Shown one piece after another: positions 57,636 through 64,000 of a stretch of 64,000 bases of DNA. Origin of the DNA: Thiomicrospira pelophila DSM 1534. Its GTDB lineage: Bacteria > Pseudomonadota > Gammaproteobacteria > Thiomicrospirales > Thiomicrospiraceae. The stretch's first letter is position 1, and the number at the start of each line of letters is the position of its first letter. The position numbers and the translations under genes are program-made. The notes under the pieces were generated by a model. That model did no database searches. It had not been told where the DNA came from and saw nothing but the letters and a program-made list of their open reading frames with translations. The stretch spans positions 1,364,001-1,428,000 of the forward strand of contig NZ_JOMR01000001.1 of assembly GCF_000711195.1 (NCBI RefSeq). The letters run 5' to 3'.

Positions 57636-58225
57636 TTTTGAGTCCCCCTAAATGCTGGCATTGTTGCTTCGCCTTGTGCAGAAATCCCATCGCGAACAAA
57701 CACTTTTTTTAGCGTTAAAAAGATAATCTTGATATCCAACCACAGCGATTGATTATCGACATACCAGACATCATATTCAAACTTTTGTTCCCAGCTAATC
57801 GCATTGCGACCATTTACCTGCGCCCAGCCGGTAATACCAGGCTTGGTTTCATGGCGGCGGGCTTGTTCGGCAGAATATAACGGCAAATAATCCATCAACA
57901 ACGGACGCGGCCCCACCAAACTCATATCGCCTTTTAACACACTCCACAGCCCTGGCAATTCATCCAAACTGGTCGAGCGCAAAAACCGCCCAAACTTGGT
58001 CAATCGAACCGCATCCGGTAACAAAATACCCTGCGCATCGCGCGCATCCGTCATCGAACGAAACTTCATCAAAGTAAACGGCTTAGCCGCCAGGCCTGGT
58101 CGCACCTGCTTAAACAACACCGGCGAACCCAGCTTAACCCGCACCAACAACCCCACCACCACCAAAACCGGCAGTAACACCGGCAGGCTTAATAAAATCA
58201 AAGACACATCAAATACACGTTTCAT
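57632..58225 (-). CDS. Initiating phospho-sugar transferase (PglC / WcaJ family)
   Basis: 197 residues, the minimal PglC-type length. One N-terminal membrane segment (KRVFDVSLILLSLPVLLPVLVVVGL) is followed by the catalytic core: LMKFRSMTD, TKFGRFLRSTSLDELPGLWSVLKGDMSLVGPRPLL with the Asp-Glu catalytic dyad in LDELPG, and KPGITGWAQVNGRN. It moves a sugar-1-phosphate from UDP-sugar to undecaprenyl phosphate at the inner membrane and so starts each repeat unit. Context points to a bacillosamine-type sugar. A near-exact palindrome (CCAGGCCTGGT, 58090-58100) encodes RPGLAAK. Confidence 0.93.
   Translation of the reverse strand: MKRVFDVSLILLSLPVLLPVLVVVGLLVRVKLGSPVLFKQVRPGLAAKPFTLMKFRSMTDARDAQGILLPDAVRLTKFGRFLRSTSLDELPGLWSVLKGDMSLVGPRPLLMDYLPLYSAEQARRHETKPGITGWAQVNGRNAISWEQKFEYDVWYVDNQSLWLDIKIIFLTLKKVFVRDGISAQGEATMPAFRGTQK
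58090..58100. repeat. Near-exact palindrome (11 of 12) in the sugar transferase gene
   Basis: CCAGGCCTGGT preceded by G instead of A; reads PGL in the gene frame. Confidence 0.75.
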
Positions 58226-58231
58226 TTTTCT

Positions 58232-59386
58232 CTACTTCTCAAAAACTATGCGGTTTAACGATTCAACAAAGCTATCAATACTGAGCTTTTGTATTAATTC
58301 TGTGTTGTCAAACTTGGCTGGCTCAATTTCTCTTCCTTCTATGGCAAATAACGCCTTCACTAACTCAGTCGGATTTGGGGCAACATTAAAGCCATAGCCG
58401 TTTTCTTTAACCCATTTCCCGACACTGGTATCGCTTGAGCATATAGACAAAATACTTACCCCTGAAGTCAAATAGGCCGAAGTCTTACTTGGAAAGGCAA
58501 ATTTTGTCACCTCATCATTAATTGGCAATAAAGCCCATTCATAACACGAATTTAACGCTTGAGCCTCATTGGGAGAGATAACACCCAAATAACTAACCTG
58601 CTCAAACTCGTCCGACAGTTTGGCGATTTCACCACTAAACACGCCGCCGCCTGCAAACACAAACGGTAAACTTCCGCCTTGCTGATAATAAGCCCTAATT
58701 GAATCCAACAATAACGGAATACGTTGCAATCTGCCCGCATTACCCGTAAATACCAGGCCTGGTTGTTTCTCAATCGAATCATTGGAACCTTCACCAAACG
58801 TCGCTGGATTATCAACTAGATAAATCGGTGCGTTGGTTTTAGAGCGTTCGATAATCACCTCACGCATAATATAGGTCAGTGTCACTATAGCTTCAGCATT
58901 GCGCATCACCATCGCATCCATCCTTCGCAAAACCTTATAGACCCACTTATTTAAAGGGATAATAATATTGGCGGCTTCAGGGTGAATGTCCTGTAAATGA
59001 TAAACATAACTTGCACGGAACAACTTGGCATAAACAAACACGATAAACGGCACTAAAACAGGTGGGTCTGTCGAAATATAAACTTTTTTGGGACGAGTTA
59101 AAACCAACGACCAAAACGTCCACAACATAAAAATTAATGCATCCACTATGCGCCAAACTAAATGAGTAGCTGAATTTGAACGGGCTTTACACGCTCTAAG
59201 CACCACGCACTCACCGCGCCCAGCATTAGCCAGCTCTGCCTTCAAATCCACATCCGACTGGGTAATTACAGAAACCTTGTGATTTTCAGCTGACTTTTCA
59301 GCCAACTGCAATAATGCTTCACCAATAATTTTGCTCTTTGGCCAAAAACTACGGTTAATAATGGCGAAATCGCAACGTTTAGTCAT
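58232..59386 (-). CDS. Glycosyltransferase, GT4 family (WbuB-like)
   Basis: 384 residues from ATG 59386, which overlaps the stop of the epimerase gene (ATGA). GT-B fold: the N-terminal half contains VYISTDPPVLVPFIVFVYAKLF and YHLQDIHPEA; the nucleotide-binding half starts PGLVFTGNAGRLQRIPLLLDSI. Similar proteins (WbuB) transfer L-FucNAc, and the genes for UDP-L-FucNAc lie directly upstream, so that sugar is the best guess. An exact palindrome copy encodes the PGLV of that nucleotide-binding half. Confidence 0.88.
   Translation of the reverse strand: MTKRCDFAIINRSFWPKSKIIGEALLQLAEKSAENHKVSVITQSDVDLKAELANAGRGECVVLRACKARSNSATHLVWRIVDALIFMLWTFWSLVLTRPKKVYISTDPPVLVPFIVFVYAKLFRASYVYHLQDIHPEAANIIIPLNKWVYKVLRRMDAMVMRNAEAIVTLTYIMREVIIERSKTNAPIYLVDNPATFGEGSNDSIEKQPGLVFTGNAGRLQRIPLLLDSIRAYYQQGGSLPFVFAGGGVFSGEIAKLSDEFEQVSYLGVISPNEAQALNSCYEWALLPINDEVTKFAFPSKTSAYLTSGVSILSICSSDTSVGKWVKENGYGFNVAPNPTELVKALFAIEGREIEPAKFDNTELIQKLSIDSFVESLNRIVFEK
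58752..58763. repeat. Iterated palindrome copy inside the GT4 gene
   Basis: Exact core; minus-strand frame P-G-L-V in KQPGLVFTG. Confidence 0.95.
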
Positions 59387-60516
59387 CAATACTTTTTCCA
59401 AACCACACGATTAACATAATCGGTATAACTATGAATAATGCGCACCATTTTGTCAGACACGTTAGGCATGGAGTAATCATAAACTTGACGAATCAAACGT
59501 TTATCATCGCGTGGTTGACTGTCAATAATCGCCAAGCTTTGCATAATACGATCTTTTTGCAAACCGGTCATAATCACCGCCGCTTCTTCCATGCCTTCAG
59601 GGCGTTCGTGGGCTTCGCGCAAGTTTAATGCCGGGAAATTCATAATCGAGGATTCTTCGTTAATCGTGCCGCTATCAGATAGTACGGCCTTGGCACACAA
59701 CTGTAGCTTGTTGTAATCTTTAAAACCCAGCGGTTTTAATAACTGTACCAAAGGATTAAACTTAATCCCCATCGCATCGACTCGCTTTTGCGTTCTCGGA
59801 TGCGTTGAGACAATTACGGGCATGTGATAGGTTTCCGCAATCGTATTTAAAGACTCTGCCAGATTTAAAAAGTTTTTATCCGAATCGACATTTTCTTCAC
59901 GGTGCGCACTAACTACAAAAAACTGATGCCTTTTCAGCTTCAGACACTCTAAAACATCAGACGCCTCAATGCCTTCACGATACGTATTCAATACCTCAAA
60001 CATCGGGCTGCCGGTTTTAATCACCATATCCGCTGGTAAACCTTCGCGTAACAAATAATCACGTGCAATTGTGCTATAGGTTAAGTTTATATCCGCCATG
60101 TGATCCACTATTCGGCGGTTAATTTCTTCTGGCACACGCTGATCAAAACAACGATTGCCCGCTTCCATGTGGAAAGTCGGAATCTTTCTGCGCTTGGCTG
60201 GTAGCACCGACATACAGCTATTAGTATCGCCCAAGACCAATAAAGCTTCTGGCTGAACTTCGGCTAAAACCTTATCGACAGCAATAATGACATTACCAAT
60301 GGTTTCAGCACCCGAAGCACCCGCCGCGCCTAAAAAATAATCCGGTTTACGAATACCTAGATCATTAAAAAAAATCTCATTGAGTTCATAGTCATAGTTT
60401 TGGCCGGTATGCACCAGAATATGCTCACAATGCGCATCCAGTTTTTTCATCACGCAAGACAAACGGATTATTTCTGGACGCGTGCCAACAACCGTAACCA
60501 CTTTTAATTTTTTCAT
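59386..60516 (-). CDS. wbjD: UDP-GlcNAc 2-epimerase-type enzyme, UDP-L-FucNAc pathway (WbjD/Cap5G/FnlC)
   Basis: 376 residues. KVVTVVGTRPEIIRLSCVMKKL is the family opening, then HTGQNYDYELNEIFF, VLGDTNSCMSV, MEAGNRCFDQRVPEEINRR and SDSGTINEESS. It performs the last epimerisation giving UDP-N-acetyl-L-fucosamine. It comes directly after the WbjC-like reductase gene (13-bp gap), so the three enzymes of the pathway are encoded in biochemical order. Confidence 0.93.
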   Translation of the reverse strand: MKKLKVVTVVGTRPEIIRLSCVMKKLDAHCEHILVHTGQNYDYELNEIFFNDLGIRKPDYFLGAAGASGAETIGNVIIAVDKVLAEVQPEALLVLGDTNSCMSVLPAKRRKIPTFHMEAGNRCFDQRVPEEINRRIVDHMADINLTYSTIARDYLLREGLPADMVIKTGSPMFEVLNTYREGIEASDVLECLKLKRHQFFVVSAHREENVDSDKNFLNLAESLNTIAETYHMPVIVSTHPRTQKRVDAMGIKFNPLVQLLKPLGFKDYNKLQLCAKAVLSDSGTINEESSIMNFPALNLREAHERPEGMEEAAVIMTGLQKDRIMQSLAIIDSQPRDDKRLIRQVYDYSMPNVSDKMVRIIHSYTDYVNRVVWKKY

Positions 60517-60528
60517 TTAAAACATCTC

Positions 60529-61635
60529 TTAAACTTTATAAGCAACCGTATCAGGTTTAGCCGGGTTAAAATTTTCATTCGCCCACAACATCACCACCAT
60601 TTCATCATCACCCACATTAGTAATGTCGTGTGACCAACCAGGCACAGTTTCAACGATTTCAGGCTGCTCACCGGTGGTATAAATTTCAACGGTTTCATCA
60701 GTCACGATATGCCGAAAACCAAAACGTGCTTTACCCTTAATAACCAAAAACTTCTCAGTTTTCACGTGATGATAATGCCCGCCACGAGTAATCCCTGGGT
60801 GCGCGGTAAAAAACGAAAACTGACCGGAGTTTTTGGTTTTAAGCATTTCAACAAACACGCCGCGCGGATCTTCATTCTTTTTCAACGGATAATTAAACTG
60901 ATTAGGCGAAATATAGCTGATATAAGTGGCATAAAGTACACGCATAAAGCCATCACCAACTGCCTCAGTGATCAAAGTTTCGCGGCTCTCTTTAAACTGA
61001 ATCAACTGATCCGCCAACTCACCTACTGTGGTTTGATAAACAGGTTCTACATCAATGTGCAAAGTCTCTTTGGGTAGTTCCGTCATCACGTGCATAAAAG
61101 AGGACACTACATCGCCAATATGTACCAAATTTAGCGGTGCATCTGGGTCGTTAATTTGAATGGGCAAACCATGGCTAATGTTATGGCAAAATGTCGCTAC
61201 CGCTGAATTGTAGTTAGGCTTACACCACTTACCAAACACATTTGGCAAACGGTAGATATAAACTGGGTTTTCAGTTTCAATATACAAATTCAACAAATGC
61301 ATTTCGGCCTGCAACTTACTGCGTCCGTAGGGATTCATGCGTTCGGCTTGAATTGAAGACGATAAAATGACCGGTATTTTTTTGCCACTAGCGCGAATCG
61401 CATCACATAGCAATTTAGTTAAATCTGCATTGCCTTCAAAAAACTCTTTTTCTTCTTTTGGCCGATTAACCCCCGCCAAATGAAAAACAAAATCGACCCC
61501 AACCACCAGGCCTGGTAAGTCGGCAGGATTCGATTCTCGTGTAAATTTAACAATCTCAATGTCAGCACGGCGCTGCAAAGTAACGCATAAGTTCTTACCA
61601 ATAAAGCCATCCGCACCGGTCACTAAAACTTTCAT
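60529..61635 (-). CDS. wbjC: Bifunctional epimerase/reductase of the UDP-L-FucNAc pathway (WbjC/CapF/FnlB)
   Basis: 368 residues, the CapF layout. An SDR domain (1-245: VLVTGADGFIGKNLCVTLQ, catalytic YGRSKLQAE) is joined to a C-terminal cupin (about 250-368: GGHYHHVKTEKFLVIKGKARFGFRHI). The cupin epimerises and the SDR domain reduces the 4-keto intermediate. It starts 2 bp behind the WbjB-like gene. An exact palindrome copy encodes LPGLVVGVD near the N-terminus. Confidence 0.94.
   Translation of the reverse strand: MKVLVTGADGFIGKNLCVTLQRRADIEIVKFTRESNPADLPGLVVGVDFVFHLAGVNRPKEEKEFFEGNADLTKLLCDAIRASGKKIPVILSSSIQAERMNPYGRSKLQAEMHLLNLYIETENPVYIYRLPNVFGKWCKPNYNSAVATFCHNISHGLPIQINDPDAPLNLVHIGDVVSSFMHVMTELPKETLHIDVEPVYQTTVGELADQLIQFKESRETLITEAVGDGFMRVLYATYISYISPNQFNYPLKKNEDPRGVFVEMLKTKNSGQFSFFTAHPGITRGGHYHHVKTEKFLVIKGKARFGFRHIVTDETVEIYTTGEQPEIVETVPGWSHDITNVGDDEMVVMLWANENFNPAKPDTVAYKV
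61505..61516. repeat. Iterated palindrome copy inside wbjC
   Basis: Exact core; minus-strand frame P-G-L-V in DLPGLVVG. Confidence 0.95.
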
Positions 61636-61637
61636 TA

Positions 61638-62672
61638 TTACTCCTCCGGTGTGGCGTGTTCACCGTTTGCAATTTTTTGCATAAATTCAAGTTTAAGCAA
61701 TAGCTGCTTCATGCCTTCCACATCCAAACGTTGTGTATTGTGCGAATTGTAATCTTCCAATTCCGAGACTTTTTTATCGCCCTCTTCCACAAATTTAGCA
61801 TAATTCAAATCACGCAAATCTGGTGGCACACGATAATAATCGCCCATATCCACGGCACAAGCCATTTCTTCACGACTTAACAAGGCTTCAAACAATTTCT
61901 CACCGTGACGTGTCCCAATAATATTAATCGGATGATCTGGCAAACCAATCATTTCGCGCAAGGCGATTGCCAAGGTTTCAACTGTGGCGGCGGGAGCTTT
62001 CTGCACAAAAATATCGCCATTGTTACCATGCTCAAATGCATACAACACCAAATCCACTGCATCTGCCAAGGTCATCATAAAGCGTGTCATATTCGGATCA
62101 GTAATCGACAAAGGCGTACCTGCTCGCATCTGTTCAATAAACAACGGAATTACCGAACCACGCGATGCCATTACATTGCCATATCTTGTACCACAAATAA
62201 CGGTTTTTTCATCATCCACATTGCGTGACTTGGCGACCATCACCTTTTCCATCATTGCCTTAGAAATACCCATGGCATTAATTGGGTAAACCGCTTTATC
62301 GGTACTCAAGCAAACAACACGCTTCACTTCATTTTGGATCGCCGCCTCAAGAACATTTTCCGTACCCAAAACATTCGTATTCACCGCCTCCATCGGGTGA
62401 AACTCACACGAAGGCACTTGCTTTAAAGCAGCCGCATGGAAAATAAAATCCACCCCACGCGTCGCATTCAACACAGAACGGAAATCCCGCACATCACCAA
62501 TATAAAACTTCAATTTTGGATGCGCATACTTCTTGCGGATATCATCCTGCTTTTTCTCATCACGCGAGAAAATACGAATTTCTTTCAAATCCGATTCCAA
62601 AAACCGCTTTAACACCACGTTACCAAACGAACCTGTGCCGCCGGTGATCATTAATACTTTATTTTTAAACAT
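61638..62672 (-). CDS. wbjB: UDP-GlcNAc 4,6-dehydratase/5-epimerase (WbjB/CapE/FnlA)
   Basis: 344 residues. MITGGTGSFGNVVLKRF nucleotide loop; active site STDKAVYPINAMGISKAMMEK, again with Met in place of Tyr as usual for this family; RYGNVMASRGSVIPLF follows. It starts UDP-L-FucNAc synthesis from UDP-GlcNAc and lacks membrane helices, unlike the PglF/WbpM-like paralogue at 53239-55158. It lies 2 bp after the upstream glycosyltransferase gene. Confidence 0.94.
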   Translation of the reverse strand: MFKNKVLMITGGTGSFGNVVLKRFLESDLKEIRIFSRDEKKQDDIRKKYAHPKLKFYIGDVRDFRSVLNATRGVDFIFHAAALKQVPSCEFHPMEAVNTNVLGTENVLEAAIQNEVKRVVCLSTDKAVYPINAMGISKAMMEKVMVAKSRNVDDEKTVICGTRYGNVMASRGSVIPLFIEQMRAGTPLSITDPNMTRFMMTLADAVDLVLYAFEHGNNGDIFVQKAPAATVETLAIALREMIGLPDHPINIIGTRHGEKLFEALLSREEMACAVDMGDYYRVPPDLRDLNYAKFVEEGDKKVSELEDYNSHNTQRLDVEGMKQLLLKLEFMQKIANGEHATPEE

Positions 62673-62674
62673 AC

Positions 62675-63844
62675 TTAAACCTTATCTAGGTTAAATCGTT
62701 CGACTGCAAACTCAAACAATCTTCTATTAGCCTCTAAATCAGCATTAGAATTGACACGCTTTAATCCATTTTCAAAAATTATCTGACGACTAGACGCTCT
62801 TTCTTCTGAACTTAAATTTGCAAAAATCTCAATTTTTTTTACAAACTCTTTCATTGAATTAAGAGGTAAATCCCAACCAATATTATCATCTGCAAGATCT
62901 CGCCAAGGAGTTTGATTGCTAATTAAAACTGGTGTACCAACGGATAAGGACTCAGCAATTACATGGCCATAGTTTTCACCACGCGTTGGAAAAAAGAATA
63001 AATCATATCTTGAAAAAATCTCAGCGACTTGATCAGATTTAACGGAACCATAATAATTAACCGTAATATTAGTTGGCAATGCCTCAATTAGTTTTAAACA
63101 AATTTTCCAGTAAGCTTCATCTTCTTTTGGACCATAAATATCAAACACAGCTTCATTTGTAACAAATGCCAAGCATTTTAGTGCGTAATCTAAGTTTTTC
63201 TTTGGTGAAAGACGTGAAAGAAAAACAATCTTAAAAACCTTAGACGGTCGATAGTTAAATTTAAGGTCAGAGTTCGTTAACCTAGAAGACAAGTTTTTAG
63301 CTACAAGAACGCTATCTGGCTTAACAGATAAAGCATCAATAATATCTTGACGCTCAAACTCGCTAGAAGCCTGCCATAAAACACCCTGATATAAACCGAT
63401 CCAGGAAGAAACCCTTATAAATAATCTTTTTTTAAAAGGTTTTATTTCCATAGCGCCTTTAGAAAATTCACCGCGTGGCGCTAAGACTACTGGACACGGC
63501 TTGACCTTCCCAATTCTCATTGCCAACAAGGGTTTTATTGAAAAAATTGAGTCAAAAAAACTATTTAAATAGAGAACATCAAAAGAGGTTTCATTTATGA
63601 GCTTTGCTATTGCATTGAAAGAAAGTTGCTTTGGCGACAAGTACATAACACTAGCACCCCCATAATTTTGCCAAGAACCCGGAATTACGTGTTCAAAAGG
63701 TAAAACATCAGCTAAATCACGATCACTCGTAACAACATTGAACTTAAAATCTTCTAAATTCTCAACTAGATTACTTATGCTTTTTACTGGACCACCAGCC
63801 TTGTATGCAGGCTTATAGTATCCAGTAATGACTAATATCTTCAT
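62675..63844 (-). CDS. Glycosyltransferase, GT4 family
   Basis: 389 residues, GT-B fold. The acceptor half starts ILVITGYYKPAYKAGGPVKSISNLVENL, with the PAYKAGGP glycine-rich loop common in GT4 enzymes. The donor half has KIVFLSRLSPKKNLDYALKCL and PTRGENYGHVIAESLSVGTPVLIS with the E-x7-E motif. The sugar it transfers cannot be told. Base composition is more AT-rich than the wbj genes, as often seen in variable parts of polysaccharide loci. It begins 16 bp behind the partial gene at the window edge. Confidence 0.9.
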   Translation of the reverse strand: MKILVITGYYKPAYKAGGPVKSISNLVENLEDFKFNVVTSDRDLADVLPFEHVIPGSWQNYGGASVMYLSPKQLSFNAIAKLINETSFDVLYLNSFFDSIFSIKPLLAMRIGKVKPCPVVLAPRGEFSKGAMEIKPFKKRLFIRVSSWIGLYQGVLWQASSEFERQDIIDALSVKPDSVLVAKNLSSRLTNSDLKFNYRPSKVFKIVFLSRLSPKKNLDYALKCLAFVTNEAVFDIYGPKEDEAYWKICLKLIEALPTNITVNYYGSVKSDQVAEIFSRYDLFFFPTRGENYGHVIAESLSVGTPVLISNQTPWRDLADDNIGWDLPLNSMKEFVKKIEIFANLSSEERASSRQIIFENGLKRVNSNADLEANRRLFEFAVERFNLDKV

Positions 63845-63860
63845 CGTTTAAACCCTTTCT

Positions 63861-64000
63861 TCAAAACACACCCAAAAAAACATTTGAATATGGTAAATAC
63901 TGTTCAGATGTAATGTTTCTATAAAAAAGCATAGAACCATAGAGTAGTAAAAAAGCATATAAAAAAAATTTTTCATAGGCAGATAAATAAAAAACAACTA
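63861..64000 (-). CDS. C-terminal end of a hydrophobic membrane protein (possible polymerase, Wzy)
   Basis: An open minus-strand frame enters from the window edge and stops at TGA 63863-63861. The visible 45 residues include YEKFFLYAFLLLYGSMLF, one membrane helix, then a short polar tail ending VFLGVF. Its position in the middle of a surface-polysaccharide operon, strong hydrophobicity and AT-richness fit an O-antigen/repeat-unit polymerase or flippase, but too little is seen to decide. Confidence 0.5.
   Translation of the reverse strand, partial: VVFYLSAYEKFFLYAFLLLYGSMLFYRNITSEQYLPYSNVFLGVF

Overview
The window looks like a piece of chromosome from a chemolithoautotrophic, sulfur-oxidising gammaproteobacterium of the Thiomicrospira / Hydrogenovibrio / Thiomicrorhabdus type. 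The grounds are a stand-alone soxB (thiosulfate oxidation), a dabAB inorganic-carbon uptake operon, a SulP anion transporter, periplasmic DsrE-like proteins, and gammaproteobacterial housekeeping blocks (bamC-dapA, smpB-ssrA, ratA-rnfH, bamE-fur, recN-nadK, grpE-dnaK-dnaJ, dapB-carAB-greA). This placement rests on gene content only; there is no rRNA in the window.

Layout. 1-1469: 5'-part of an unrecognised exported protein (minus strand, runs off the edge). 1.5-4.8 kb: a small membrane protein, a dehydrogenase-like protein, then an ECF sigma factor, its membrane anti-sigma factor, and a secreted DsrE-like protein. 4.85-12.7 kb (minus): a two-component system followed by a heavy-metal RND efflux operon (outer-membrane factor, adaptor, pump, DUF3240 protein). 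12.7-15.7 kb: prfB (with its programmed frameshift) and lysS. 15.9-21.2 kb: a DUF5610-like protein, a SulP-universal stress protein pair, and soxB. 21.4-30.2 kb: purL, dapA-bamC, bcp, phoH and an orphan prepilin-like gene. 30.3-41 kb: greA, carAB, dapB and the Hsp70 genes. 40.4-45.9 kb: nadK, recN, fur, bamE, ratA-rnfH, smpB and tmRNA. 46.1-50.1 kb: dabAB. 50.4-64 kb (minus): dgt and a long, tightly packed surface-polysaccharide operon. That operon encodes UDP-L-FucNAc synthesis (WbjB/C/D type), a bacillosamine-type module (dehydratase, aminotransferase, acyltransferase, initiating sugar transferase), glycosyltransferases, rfbC/rfbD, and the end of a probable polymerase.

Two things stand out. 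First, a perfect 12-bp palindrome, ACCAGGCCTGGT, occurs 20 times by my count (chance expectation far below one). Copies are split evenly between genes and the small intergenic fraction. Intergenic copies cluster just behind stop codons, coding copies use only two of three frames, and rfbD alone has three exact copies plus one near copy. This resembles a highly iterated palindrome (compare cyanobacterial HIP1) and its function cannot be read from the sequence. Second, the anti-sigma factor carries a periplasmic domain that appears homologous to the secreted DsrE-like protein encoded next to it, including a matching single cysteine. This suggests an envelope signalling system for sulfur or redox state.
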